63,144 nt of DNA, from contig JAUIGE010000035.1 of NCBI GenBank assembly GCA_030430205.1, forward strand, positions 1 through 63,144. Reading direction: 5' to 3'. The notes under the pieces were generated by a model, which saw only the letters and a list, made by a program, of their open reading frames with translations, did no database searches and was not told the origin of the DNA. The DNA comes from Bacteroidia bacterium (GTDB lineage: Bacteria > Bacteroidota > Bacteroidia > J057). Positions 1 through 10,300 of this stretch are shown here, in pieces (position 1 is the first letter of the stretch; each line of letters starts with the position of its first letter). A program made the translations under genes and the position numbers.

Positions 1-11
1 TAAAAAGGGTT

Positions 12-115
12 TGTCATTTCGATGAGGCTTTGCGAAGAGAAATCTCCTGAGTTATTGATAATCAGTATTTTAATGAGTTCATGAGATTTCTCCTCGAAGA
101 CTCGTCGAAATGACA
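12..115. repeat. Intergenic inverted repeat (REP-like)
   Basis: The left arm (12-46, TGTCATTTCGATGAGG... AGAAATCTC) and right arm (83-115) are imperfect reverse complements of about 33-35 bases around a 36-base centre. The arms read GAGAAATCTC on one side and GAGATTTCTC on the other. The whole would fold into a long hairpin. It ends two bases before the TTG at 117, so it sits in the promoter/leader region of the permease gene. It looks like a dispersed intergenic repeat; no other copy was noticed in this window. Confidence 0.6.
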
Positions 116-164
116 ATTGAATCCCTCCACTAAAAGTCTCGATGAGCCACAAAATCAAAATCCT

Positions 165-2651
165 ATGTGGAAAATAGCTTTTCGCCATATCGTCCGCCAA
201 AAATTTTATGCAGTCCTCAACCTGCTCGGACTGGCCGTTGGCCTGGCCTGCTGCCTCCTGATGATGCTGTACCTGGTGGATGAATTCAGCTACGACCGCT
301 TTCATGAGAAAGCAGACCGTATCTACCGCGTCGACCAGACCAATATCTGGGTAGACAATGGCGTGCCTTTCGGCTCCACAGGACCCGCCGTCCTGCATGC
401 CTTGAAAGCGGAGCTTCCCGAGCTGGAAGCCATCGCGCGTATACATACGCCCGGCAGTGTCTGGATCAGCCGCCAGGATGCGGCTGGCGACAAACGCACT
501 TTCGATGACGAAAATGTCCTGGCTGCCGATAGCAACCTCTTTGACATTTTCAGCTTTGAGCTGCTCGCAGGAAATGCAAAAACAGCATTGCGCGATCCGC
601 AAAGCCTGATCCTGACCGAGACTGCGGCGGAGCGTTATTTTGGGAAAAAGGATGTTTTGGGAAAGCAGCTTTTGGTAAAGCAAAACAATGAGGAAGGCAA
701 TTATACCATCACAGCGGTGCTGAAAGACATCCCCCATGCCTCGCATTTTCATTTTGATGTCATGCTGTCTATGACTTCCTTTCCCCGCGTCAGGCGGCAG
801 GAGAGCTGGACCTGGATATGGACGACCTTCGTCACCTATGCCCTCTTTGAGGAAGGTGCCGATATGGCAAAAGTCAAAGCCCGGCTGAATGATATTCCGC
901 GCAAACACGCCGCAGCTACGCTGGAAAACATCATGAACATCAGTTATGATGATTTTCTCAAACAAGGCAAAGTTTGGGAACTTTTCCTTATGCCTCTGAA
1001 AGATATCCGCCTCTATTCAGGCGAAACCTACAACCGCCTCGGCTCTACGGGCGACATCCGCCAGCTGAGTGTACTGGGCATCGTAGCCCTGCTGATCCTC
1101 ATCCTTTCCTGCATCAACTTCATGAACCTGGCCACGGCCAGGGCAAGCCGGCGCGCACGCGAGATCGGCGTAAAAAAAGTGCTGGGCGCACACAGAGGCG
1201 CATTGATCCGGCAGTTTCTCCTGGAATCCATGCTCTTTAGCCTGCTGGCAACCATCCTCGGCCTCGCTTTCGCCGAATTGGCGATTGAGCCTTTCAATAC
1301 CCTCGCTGCAAAGCAACTTGCCATCAATCCGATGATGCATCCCTGGCTGATACCCGCCTTGCTGGGCCTGGGTATTTTTATGGGTTTGCTGGCGGGCAGT
1401 TATCCCGCATTTTTCCTCACGGCCTTTCAGCCGGTGCATGTCCTCAAAGGCCGCATTCAGCAGGGCATGAAAGGCAAAGGCTTTCGCAATGCGCTGGTCA
1501 CTTTTCAGTTTACCATTTCTATTGGCCTGATTATCTGCACCCTCTTTGTATATGAGCAATTGGGCTTCACGCGGGACAAAGACCTGGGCTTTGAGCCTGA
1601 TAACCTGCTGGTGGTCCAAAATGTAGAGCAGCTCGAAGCGCAGCAGCAGCTATTCAAGGAGGCAGTTCTGAAGCTGCCTTATGTGGACCGCGCCGCCAAT
1701 TCGGACCTGAGTCCGCCGCGGATCTACAGCCAGGATTATTTTAAAGCCATGGATGGCGCAGCCGATCAGGAAGTGCCTGTCTCTTATATGACGGTGGATG
1801 CAGACTACCTGCAAACGCTGGGGATCACCCTTGCGGCAGGCCGCGATTTTCGCGAGGACCAGCCCGCAGAGGCACAGCGCGTCATCATCAATGAAGCGGC
1901 AGTAAAAGCCATGGGCTGGGGAACGCCAAAAGCGGAGGATTATGTGCCGCCGCTGGGCAAGCGCCTGCGCTACCTGGGCGATGATGTAGAGCCTTTTGAG
2001 GTGATCGGTGTCTTGAAAGATTTTCACTTCTGGTCGCTCCACGAGCAGATCGAGCCGCTGGCGATCTTCGTGCATGAGGCACCGATCTGGTCGCAGGGCG
2101 AAAACTACCTCAGCATCCGCCTGAGGGCGGGTATCCAAACTGCCGAGCAGTTAGAGGAGGCCATAGCAGAAGTGCAGCATATTTGGGAAAATATGACTTC
2201 GGCGGCGCCTTTCACCTACTCCTTTCTGGATCAGGATTTCTTCGAAAGCTTTCAGGCAGAGCAGCGCCTGGGGCGCGTGATGGGCATTTTTACCTTTCTG
2301 GCGATCTTTATCGCCTGCCTGGGATTGCTGGGCCTCACCGCTTTTTCGGTAGAGCAAAGAAAGCAGGAAATCGGCATTCGAAAAGTCCTCGGCGCTCAGC
2401 CCATGCAGGTCGTGGCGCTGCTGTCACGCTCCGTGATTGGCTGGATTTTGCTGGCCTTTGTGATTGCGACGCCGCTCACCATCTGGTTGGTGAATGGCTG
2501 GTTGGAGACCTTTGCTTTCCGCATCAGCATGGGGCCTATGGCCTTTTTGCTGGCTGGAGGGATTACGCTGCTGGTGGCGATGTTGACGATGAGTTTTCAT
2601 GCATGGCAGGCTACCCGGATCAATCCGGTGGAAGCTTTGCGGGATGAGTAG
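165..2651 (+). CDS. FtsX/MacB-family ABC transporter permease
   Basis: Inner-membrane permease of the large Bacteroidota MacB_PCD/FtsX family, expected to work with a separate ABC ATPase in lipid, peptide or antibiotic efflux or in envelope remodelling. It has the usual duplicated layout: an N-terminal membrane segment (LNLLGLAVGLACCLLMM), a periplasmic domain, a three-helix FtsX block with REIGVKKVLGA, a second periplasmic domain, and a C-terminal FtsX block with QEIGIRKVLGA. Its length (828 aa) is normal for the family. The frame is open back to TTG at 117, but that codon touches an inverted repeat, and ATG at 165 (MWKIAFRHI) fits the usual family start better. No ATPase gene lies beside it. 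Substrate unknown. Confidence 0.9.
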   Translation: MWKIAFRHIVRQKFYAVLNLLGLAVGLACCLLMMLYLVDEFSYDRFHEKADRIYRVDQTNIWVDNGVPFGSTGPAVLHALKAELPELEAIARIHTPGSVWISRQDAAGDKRTFDDENVLAADSNLFDIFSFELLAGNAKTALRDPQSLILTETAAERYFGKKDVLGKQLLVKQNNEEGNYTITAVLKDIPHASHFHFDVMLSMTSFPRVRRQESWTWIWTTFVTYALFEEGADMAKVKARLNDIPRKHAAATLENIMNISYDDFLKQGKVWELFLMPLKDIRLYSGETYNRLGSTGDIRQLSVLGIVALLILILSCINFMNLATARASRRAREIGVKKVLGAHRGALIRQFLLESMLFSLLATILGLAFAELAIEPFNTLAAKQLAINPMMHPWLIPALLGLGIFMGLLAGSYPAFFLTAFQPVHVLKGRIQQGMKGKGFRNALVTFQFTISIGLIICTLFVYEQLGFTRDKDLGFEPDNLLVVQNVEQLEAQQQLFKEAVLKLPYVDRAANSDLSPPRIYSQDYFKAMDGAADQEVPVSYMTVDADYLQTLGITLAAGRDFREDQPAEAQRVIINEAAVKAMGWGTPKAEDYVPPLGKRLRYLGDDVEPFEVIGVLKDFHFWSLHEQIEPLAIFVHEAPIWSQGENYLSIRLRAGIQTAEQLEEAIAEVQHIWENMTSAAPFTYSFLDQDFFESFQAEQRLGRVMGIFTFLAIFIACLGLLGLTAFSVEQRKQEIGIRKVLGAQPMQVVALLSRSVIGWILLAFVIATPLTIWLVNGWLETFAFRISMGPMAFLLAGGITLLVAMLTMSFHAWQATRINPVEALRDE

Positions 2652-2664
2652 GGGGAATTAAAAA

Positions 2665-3051
2665 TTACCAAATCCTTTCAATATCGTAATTATCAAACTT
2701 CTTATCAGCACTAACAATTGGGAATCCTTCGGCCATAGCTTGAGCAATAATAATTCTGTCAAATGGATCCCGATGATGATAAGGTAGCTTTTCTACCTGG
2801 AAAATATGAGCATACTCAAATTGAAGGAGTTTATATCCAATCAGCTCAAATTCTTTTTTGACAAATGCAGGAAATGAAGGTTGAAACTCTAATTTCCCAA
2901 GGCTTGATTTTACGCCCATTTCCCAAACGCTAGCCATACTAATGAATCTTTCTTCATCAAAATTGTCAACAATTCGGCGAGCTTTATTAGAAAGTTGGTC
3001 ATTTCCTTCCGCATACCAAATCAAAACATGAGTATCTAAAAGATAGGGCAT
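2665..3051 (-). CDS. PIN-domain ribonuclease toxin (VapC-like)
   Basis: A 128-aa PIN-domain protein, predicted Mg-dependent endoribonuclease toxin. The expected acidic residues are visible: D6 (LLDTH), E44 (SVWEMG), D98 (RDPFDR) and D116 (SADKKFD). The HRDPFDR block is typical of the Sll0205-like PIN subgroup. It lies two bases downstream of a DUF2281-type antitoxin gene, so the pair is a co-transcribed toxin-antitoxin operon. Lower GC than the flanking permease suggests acquisition by transfer. The family assignment is firm; the RNA target is unknown. Confidence 0.88.
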   Translation of the reverse strand: MPYLLDTHVLIWYAEGNDQLSNKARRIVDNFDEERFISMASVWEMGVKSSLGKLEFQPSFPAFVKKEFELIGYKLLQFEYAHIFQVEKLPYHHRDPFDRIIIAQAMAEGFPIVSADKKFDNYDIERIW

Positions 3052-3053
3052 CT

Positions 3054-3269
3054 TTACATATAATCTTTAAAATCCTCTAAAGGCTCATCAAAATCAGGAG
3101 CCATATAAATTTTGCCTCTTGCATGACCAAAAAGAGAAGGCTTTTGATTTTCCGTTTTGGGAGGGGTCTTGTTTACTTTAACCGAAAGAAACTCCATGAA
3201 ATGGATTACCTCCCTTTGAAATTCCAAAGGAAGATTTTGAAATAATTTGATTACTGTTTCAGAACTCAT
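3054..3269 (-). CDS. DUF2281-type antitoxin (VapB-like)
   Basis: A 71-aa protein of the DUF2281 kind that precedes PIN toxins. The N-terminal half (ETVIKLFQNLPLEFQREVIH) is a helical region; the C-terminal tail ends LFGHARGKIYMAPDFDEP, the usual toxin-wrapping segment. The ATG at 3269 is followed by a stop at 3054-3056, and the toxin starts at 3051, a two-base gap that suggests coupled translation. Antitoxins of this kind neutralise the toxin and often repress their own promoter; the region upstream (3270-3387) is shared with the divergent zinc-ribbon gene. Confidence 0.82.
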   Translation of the reverse strand: MSSETVIKLFQNLPLEFQREVIHFMEFLSVKVNKTPPKTENQKPSLFGHARGKIYMAPDFDEPLEDFKDYM

Positions 3270-3387
3270 GATTAAATATACGATTTTTCCAGATTCCTGT
3301 TAAATCCATTCCCATTTTCATACCAGCCAGCCTTTTATCTCCTCTTTTCGTATATTACACAACAAATAAAACTAACCCACATCAGCT

Positions 3388-4128
3388 ATGAAAACCCTCA
3401 ACTGCCCCGACTGCGGCGCCCACATCCCTCCCTCCGAAATCAATGTGCAGGCCAATATCGCCAAATGCACCAGCTGTTCGCACGTCTTTCCGGCCAGCGA
3501 ACTGGTCGATCCGGTCACCGAAAGCTACCGCAACAAGCTTTACCCGCCGACTGGCAGCAAGATCGATATCTTCGAAAACGACAACGGCAATGTCGAACTG
3601 CGTTTGCCACCCAAAGGCCTGACAGGAAGTACCACTTACATCGGCTTTTTTAGTGTCGCCTGGCTGAGTTTTATCACTTTCTGGACCTATATGTCTGTGA
3701 GCATGGTCCCTTTTCCGGGCAATATTTTCTTTGGCCTTTTCTCCATCCCTTTTTGGTATGTGGGCTTTATGATGGCCTACAGCATCATGAATGCGTTGAG
3801 AGAATACCAGACCATCGAGGTCGAAAAGAATGAATTTGTGGTGAAAAAAGTGCGCCCCATCAACTCACAAACGGAAATCATTCCGTTTGCCCAACTCGAT
3901 CATATCGCCTTGCGGCAAATGGACAAAAAGAAGGCTTTTTCCTCCATGGACAAAATGCCCATGAACAATACCAACCGAAATACAAATGAGGAACAGCCCA
4001 TGCCAATGGTCCCGACTTTCCAGATGGGCATCAACAAAGTAAACTTTTTTGAGTATGTAGAGCCGGAAGAAGCAGCATGGCTCATTCAAACTTTGAATGA
4101 CTTGAAAGCCGAAAGGCTGAGTGCATAA
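3388..4128 (+). CDS. Zinc-ribbon membrane protein, function unknown
   Basis: A 246-aa protein with an N-terminal four-cysteine zinc ribbon (C6-x2-C9 and C27-x2-C30). Two hydrophobic segments follow at about residues 84-102 and 106-130 (FFSVAWLSFITFWTYM, FFGLFSIPFWYVGFMM), then a soluble domain rich in polar residues with a methionine-rich stretch (MDKMPMNNTNRNTNEEQPMPM). Similar ribbon-plus-two-helix proteins are common hypothetical genes in Bacteroidota. It is transcribed away from the toxin-antitoxin pair and converges on the CHAT genes. No catalytic motif was recognised. Confidence 0.7.
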   Translation: MKTLNCPDCGAHIPPSEINVQANIAKCTSCSHVFPASELVDPVTESYRNKLYPPTGSKIDIFENDNGNVELRLPPKGLTGSTTYIGFFSVAWLSFITFWTYMSVSMVPFPGNIFFGLFSIPFWYVGFMMAYSIMNALREYQTIEVEKNEFVVKKVRPINSQTEIIPFAQLDHIALRQMDKKKAFSSMDKMPMNNTNRNTNEEQPMPMVPTFQMGINKVNFFEYVEPEEAAWLIQTLNDLKAERLSA

Positions 4129-4156
4129 TGCCTCGTACTAAAACTCGTACCCAAAC

Positions 4157-7100
4157 TCAAACTTTCTTCCGCCGCCTCCAAAGCAGAGCAAGTGAGAGTG
4201 AGAGAGCGAGAGAAGAAAATAAGATGATCCAGGCCCATGGCCTGGATTTTTTGATGGGGATAACTCCCCCATCTCCGATCAGCACATAATTCGCCCAATA
4301 ATAGGGGTGACTATGCTGATTGTCAGCTTGTTCGAGCCAAAGCTGGCGGGCCTCCTGAAGCGAAGCTTCAGTGGATTTTCCGGCGGCGAGGCCGGCAAAG
4401 AAGGCTTTGCTGATCTCCGCGCCTGCGCGGTCGTCGGTCTGCCAAAGCGTGCTGAGCACGCGCTCAGCGCCGCTATATTGAAAGGCACGAGCCAGGCTCA
4501 TGACTCCTTCCCCGCGTTGGAGCGGGCCCAGCGCCGTCTGGCAGGCGCTCAACACGACCAGCGGGCTGTTGAGCCGGAGGTTGTAGATCTCGTAGGCATG
4601 CAGGATGCCGTCTTCTCCAGGATCATCTGTCCCGTCAAGGAATAGACGGGAGCGCATCAAATCGCTCTCGTCTGCCAGGGCATGCGTGGCGAAATGCAGG
4701 ATATTGCTCTGAGGAGGAAGGCTTTTGACAAAACTTTCCTGAGCAAGTGGGCCGAGCAAGGCTTTTCCATGAAATAAACTCGCTGCTACCTTTACCTCAT
4801 TCTGGTTAAATTGAAGGCTAGCAAGGGCCATCCGGCTTCCTGCTATTTCCTCCCCACTAAAAAGGGGGGCAAATCCCAGGTAAGAAGCTTTTCCGTCAGT
4901 TTTTGACAGATGCTGCTGTAGCCAAAGGGCAGCGCTGTAGCTGTAAGTGGAAGTATGAAGATGGAGCAAAAAAGGCCATTCTTTCCAATTCAGCTTATCC
5001 GTTTTGGTGCCCAAAAGACTTTCAAAAGGCAGATACCCGAGCGGACCATCAGGGATAATCAGCAATTGATTTTTGTCTGAAGATAATCCTGGAAGCAACT
5101 GCTGAGTAAAGGCAATTGTATTTTCTAATAAGAGAGGTAAATGGGAGGGATTATCCTCCGGAGGAAAGGAGATAAATCCAATCCATTTATTCAGATTTCC
5201 CTCAAAATCTTCTGTCAAAACGATCTCTTCCATTTGCCATTCCCCCCGAAATACCTGAAAAACAAAAAGATAACGTTCTCCCCAAAAGTAGCTGTACAAA
5301 GCCTGATTGGGCAATAACTGCTGACTCACATCTTGAAGAGAAAGGGTTTCAGAAGGATATTTCAGGTGAAAATAGCGGGGATACGATTTTTCTAATTTTT
5401 GCAAAAAAGTGCGGTACTGCTGTTTGAGGGAAAACTGCAATTGCCTGGCGCCTGCCAACTGAAGACTGTCGACTTCTTCACCATATTGGATGGCTTCCAG
5501 GGCAGCGATGCGCTGCTGAAAGTACTGCTCCCGTTCCAGCAGGGAATCGGGGATTCCCGAAAACCGAAGCGCCTTATGGCTGCGCAAATGCTCGCGAAGG
5601 TTTCCTGCCTTGCTTTCTTCTGCCAATAAAAATGCTTTTTCCAGGTATGCTGCCTCTCCGGTCATTTTGTATACATCAAAAGCCAGGTGGATGGCATTTT
5701 CCGTGGTCGTGCGATGTCTTTGCACGCCCAGTTGCCGGGATTCCGGCGAGTCGTAATAGGTCCTTTGGCTGTCTGCGACAGCCAGGGCAAGTTGATAGGC
5801 TGCCAGGGCAGCCTGCAGGTCTTCGATCTTTTTGCTTTGTTCAAAGCGCAGTTGCAGGCTGTTGCCTTGCTCCACCAGTATCTCATTCAGCTTGTTTTTG
5901 GGCCAAAAAGGCAAAAGCCGCGCATCTGGCGCTTCCCGAAAAGGAAGCTCCGGCAGGACCTGTTCCCAGGCCAGTCGATGCATATACATGCAGGAATCAA
6001 AATCACCCAATCGACGCCAGATAACCGCCATATCCTTATAAATTGGTACGCTACGCCACTTCACTTCCGATTGGGTGAAAATCGCCAGAGCTCCTTTGTA
6101 AGTGGAAAGCGCAGGGCGCAGTTTACCTTCTTCCAGGAGCACATCGCCCATGCCAACCAGACTTTGAGCCCGATAAACGGAATATTCATCTCCATTTTTT
6201 TCTGCCAACCGCATCGACTCTTCAAAGGCTTTCATCGCCGCAGGATAGATTTTAGCCTCCAGGAGTGTTATTCCTTTTCGATAAAAAGAAGTAATCAGCT
6301 GAAAATTATCCGGTCCATAGAGACCCGTCTCTTTTTCAATGGTAAGGTTGATATTTTGCACTGCTTCCTTAAAATCGCCTCTTTCGCGCAAGATCTCTCC
6401 CCGCTCGCTATAGATAAAAGCATAATGCTCCTGTGACATCCCGGGATTCGCATCCAGCAGGCGTTCCGCCTGCGCCAGTACCTCCCAGGCCTCCTTGTCA
6501 TCTCCCACACTGACCAGCATGGTCGCGAGATTGAGCAAAACGCCCAAATGAGGCTCTGGCGGCAGATTTTCGAGATAAACCATATTGGCTTTGTGGTATT
6601 CGAGGGATTTCCAGTACAGCCCCATATCTGCATAATGAATGCCGATATTGGTTCGGATTTGGACCAATTGCGGATGGCCTTTGCCCAGGTGATGGCCCAT
6701 GATTTTTTCTGCCTGCAGATAATGCTGAAGAGATTCATCATATTTATCCATCCAACTCAGCGCTGCTCCAATGGAATTTTCGCTATAGCCAATGGTGATG
6801 TGAAGGGGGTGAAAAATACGTTTGCGAATTTCCAGGGCTTCCTGGCTCACCTTCAGGGAATTTTCCCAATCCGAGATCACCAAAAAGGCGATTCCCTGCC
6901 CATGCAGGCACATGGCCAGCAGCGAATCCTTCTCCGGCGACAAGCGCCGGGCGTCGGCCAGCAGCGCTTCATAGCGCTGAAGCGCACTGTCCATCTCGCC
7001 TTTGAGGAGGTGCAGGGAGGCGCGTTCGCGCCGGGCAAGGATCACCCCCGGATGGTCCCATCCGACGGTTTTTTGCAGCGCGATGGCGCTGTCCAGGGTG

Positions 7101-7360
7101 GCGGCGCCTTCGTCGAGCTGCATCTGCCGTGTCAGGTATTTGCCTGATAAAAAGAGGGCATTGGCCTCGCTGGAGGCGTCATGACGAAGCTGTGCTTCGC
7201 GCTGGGCTGCGCGAAAAAGCGCATAAGCGCTGTCAAAGTTGGCAGCAAGCCATTGCTGCTGCCCGGCATCGAGCAGCACCTCAGGCGTTTGCGCCTGGAG
7301 TTTTGGCGCAAAAAGCAGCAAAAGGCTGCACATCCAAATCTTGAATCTATTCAAAATCAA
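4157..7360 (-). CDS. Envelope-anchored TPR-CHAT protein (copy 2)
   Basis: A 1067-aa protein ordered as signal peptide (to about residue 23, LLLLFAPKLQAQ), many TPR helices (about 25-560), linker, C-terminal CHAT caspase-like domain, one transmembrane helix (about 1040-1060) and a basic tail WRRRKKV. The CHAT catalytic pair is intact: H893 in HFATHA and C940 in VLSACQT, with the usual RGEGVMSLARAF and DDRAGAEIS blocks. The topology puts the TPR and protease domains in the periplasm, anchored in the inner membrane, if the first segment is cleaved. It follows its paralogue (7384-10584) by 23 bases on the same strand, so they are probably one operon. The substrate is unknown; CHAT domains in general are cysteine proteases or degenerate relatives. 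Confidence 0.88.
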   Translation of the reverse strand: MILNRFKIWMCSLLLLFAPKLQAQTPEVLLDAGQQQWLAANFDSAYALFRAAQREAQLRHDASSEANALFLSGKYLTRQMQLDEGAATLDSAIALQKTVGWDHPGVILARRERASLHLLKGEMDSALQRYEALLADARRLSPEKDSLLAMCLHGQGIAFLVISDWENSLKVSQEALEIRKRIFHPLHITIGYSENSIGAALSWMDKYDESLQHYLQAEKIMGHHLGKGHPQLVQIRTNIGIHYADMGLYWKSLEYHKANMVYLENLPPEPHLGVLLNLATMLVSVGDDKEAWEVLAQAERLLDANPGMSQEHYAFIYSERGEILRERGDFKEAVQNINLTIEKETGLYGPDNFQLITSFYRKGITLLEAKIYPAAMKAFEESMRLAEKNGDEYSVYRAQSLVGMGDVLLEEGKLRPALSTYKGALAIFTQSEVKWRSVPIYKDMAVIWRRLGDFDSCMYMHRLAWEQVLPELPFREAPDARLLPFWPKNKLNEILVEQGNSLQLRFEQSKKIEDLQAALAAYQLALAVADSQRTYYDSPESRQLGVQRHRTTTENAIHLAFDVYKMTGEAAYLEKAFLLAEESKAGNLREHLRSHKALRFSGIPDSLLEREQYFQQRIAALEAIQYGEEVDSLQLAGARQLQFSLKQQYRTFLQKLEKSYPRYFHLKYPSETLSLQDVSQQLLPNQALYSYFWGERYLFVFQVFRGEWQMEEIVLTEDFEGNLNKWIGFISFPPEDNPSHLPLLLENTIAFTQQLLPGLSSDKNQLLIIPDGPLGYLPFESLLGTKTDKLNWKEWPFLLHLHTSTYSYSAALWLQQHLSKTDGKASYLGFAPLFSGEEIAGSRMALASLQFNQNEVKVAASLFHGKALLGPLAQESFVKSLPPQSNILHFATHALADESDLMRSRLFLDGTDDPGEDGILHAYEIYNLRLNSPLVVLSACQTALGPLQRGEGVMSLARAFQYSGAERVLSTLWQTDDRAGAEISKAFFAGLAAGKSTEASLQEARQLWLEQADNQHSHPYYWANYVLIGDGGVIPIKKSRPWAWIILFSSLALSLSLALLWRRRKKV

Positions 7361-7383
7361 ATCCTCTTATCTCGTTTTTAAAA

Positions 7384-10300
7384 CTATTTCTTCCTCCTCA
7401 CATACCAGGCAAGGGAAAGCAAGATAGTGGAGAAAAGGAGCACCCATATCCAGTAGCGGTTTTTGGCGATAGGGATTTTTCCTCCATCCCCGATCAGCAC
7501 ATACTGCGCCCAAAAATAGGGGTGCGCATGGTAGCTGTCCGCCTGGCTAAGCCATGCTTTGCGCGCTAGCTGCAAGGCGATGGCGACATCTTTTCCCTCT
7601 GCTAATTTCTCAAAAAAAGTTTGACTTATCGCTGCGCCTGAGCGATCATCTGTCTGCCAAAGCGTGCTCAGCACGCGCTCACAACCGCTATACTGAAAGG
7701 CACGAGCCAGGCTCATGATGCCTTCTCCCCGCTGAAGCGGGCCTTGAGCCGTATGGCAGGCACTCAGCACGCAGAGCGGGCTGTTGAGTTGCATCCCATA
7801 GATCTCGAAGGCATGCAGTATGCCGTCTTCGGTGCTGTCTTTATTTTGCTGCAAAAACAGCCGTGACTGCATCAATTGGGACTCGTCGGCCAGGGCATGG
7901 GTAGCAAAATGCAGGATGTAAACCTTGCTGTCCAGCCTTTTGAGGCTGTGCTCACTGGCAGCAGCGCCGATCATGGCTTTGCCTTTGAGTAGCTTCGCGA
8001 CATCTGTTATTTCTGTTTGGTTGTGGAGCAAAGGACTCAGGGCCGCACGGCTGCCGGAGGATTCTCCTGCACCAAATTCCGGTGCAAAACCGAGGTATTG
8101 GCTTGTGGCTGAGGAGGCCATTTGCTGGCTCAGCCATATCTCCGCCGCAGGCGCATAAGTCAGGGCGCAGTCATTTCCCAAAAATGCCCAGCTCCGAAAA
8201 TCATTTCCCGCCCCTTTTTCTCTCAACAGGCTTTCAAAGGGCAAATAGCCCAATTGGCCATTGGCCAAAATGGCCAGCTTCTCCATCTCTACCGAAAAAT
8301 TCGGAAGGAGTAGCTGCTTCAATTCAAAAGCTTGCGCCGCAAGCTCCTCCATAGAAAAAGCCTCCGCCGGAGGCGGGTGGGAGATGGCATCCGTCCAGCT
8401 TTTCAGAAGCGGGCTGACATCGGCAGTCGCCAGGGAGGAGCATGCTATTTTTTGTTGAAAAAGGCGGAAAATAAAAAGCTGTTTTTCGCCCCAAAAATAG
8501 CTGTACATCGCTTTTTGAGGGTCTAAATGAGCAAATACATGTTGTAGAAAAATATCCGGGGAGGCATATTTGAGTGCATGATAAGCGGGAAAATCCTGCT
8601 CCAGCTGATGGATAAAGCTGCGAAATTGATCCTGCAGATCAAAAGCTTCCTGCTGCAAAGCGACGCGCTTTGCGCTATCTGTCTGAGGACTCAGCCGGCT
8701 TTCGTTTACCGCAGCGATGCGCTGCCTGAAGTAACGCTCCTGCTCCAGCAGGGAGTCGGGCAGACCCGCGAAGTGCAGCGCCTGCACTGCCCGGAGGTGG
8801 TCGCGCAAGTCATTAGCCTTGCTTTTTTCGGCGAGCTGAAAGGCACGTTCGAGATAGGAAATTTCCCTGCTTTCCTGGTACAAATCCTGGCAGCAGCTCA
8901 GCGCTGCTTCATATATCGGCAGCTGATCTCCCAGCCTGACTTGCCTGGATTCAGGCGATTCGTAATAGTGTCTTTGGCTGTCGATGACAGCCAGGGCTGC
9001 CTCATAGCAGGCAAGCGCAGCTTGCAGCTCCTCCGGACTTTTTGCAAAAGCCCGCAGGCTTTCTCCCTGTTCAAACATCATGTCTTCCAGTGGATGAAAG
9101 GCCCAGAAAGCGCGTATCTCCGCCGGAGGCGCAAGTTGAAAAGGCAGCTCCGGCAGGAGCATGGTCCAGGCTTGACGGTGCATGTGCATGCAGCTGTCGC
9201 GCTTGCCTTGCAAGCGGAAGTTGATAGCCATTTCCCTGTAGGTATCGGCTAATTCGAATGTATTTTCGATGGCAGAATAATTGTCCAGCGCCTGGTCAAA
9301 GCGGGCTTCAGCCAGGCTGTATTTTCCTTGCATACGGGCAAGGCGGCCCAGATAGCTGAGGGCGTGCCCGCCCTGGAGAGAATGGGCTCCGATCTGCTTT
9401 TGAGCTATCTGAAGGGCCTTTTCGAAAGCTTCATCCGCTTCCGGAAAGCTTTTTTTGGCCATCAGCAGATCTCCCCATTGCAGGTAATCGGTTAACAATT
9501 CCGGGTGGCCTTCGCCATGCAATTCCCTGTTTTTTTGCAGGGCTTTTTCTATTTCTGTCAATGCTTTTTCCTGCTGCCCCAACTGCTGATAAATGGTGGA
9601 GCGGTTTTGGGCGATATATGGAATATGCTCTGCCCGGAGCTCTGTATTTTTTTGTAAAAAAGCATCTGCCTGATCAAAATACAGCAAAGCTGCCTGATAA
9701 TCGCCTACGGCGATCAGGGTGGCTCCCAGATTGAGCAGGGCATTCAGATGTGGCCGTGTTTCCAACACCTCTTTTTGTTTATACACTTGCTGATGCACCC
9801 GCAAGGATTTCCAAAACAGGCCCAATTCTCCATAGAGTACCCCCAGGTTGGTTTGGATTTGCAGCACATTGGGATGAGCGGGGGGATATTTTTGGTTAAA
9901 AATGGCGACAGCCTGCTCAAAATGAGCGATGGATTCTGGAAAGCGATCCAGGTACATATACATGATTCCCAGGGTATTGGCGCAAATGCCGATTTTGACG
10001 TGCTGGGGGTGAAAAATGCCTTGATAGAGCGCCAGGGCTTCCTGACTGGCCTGGAGGCCTGCCTCAAAGTTTCCCTGGTAAAAGTAGGCCTGTCCGAGGG
10101 ACTCTTTGACAAGGCCGCGGATGGAGTCCGCCGCAGGCGGAAGCGGCTGTAAATCGGTGAGGATGTCCTCATAGCGGCCAATGGCTTCGGGTATCTGGCC
10201 TTGATTCAAGGCCACGAAGGCGCGCTCGCGGCGCGCGAAAAAAAACATAGCAGAGAGGGAATCGAGCCTTTTTGCCATGACAATGGCACTGTCCAGGGTC

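Noticed and set aside
8360-8374. Palindrome GCCTCCGCCGGAGGC inside the first TPR-CHAT gene (similar at 9117 and 10125)
   Set aside because: The paralogue has related Pro/Glu-rich loops at the same places without the palindromes, so codon use in PPAE loops is a simpler explanation than inserted elements.
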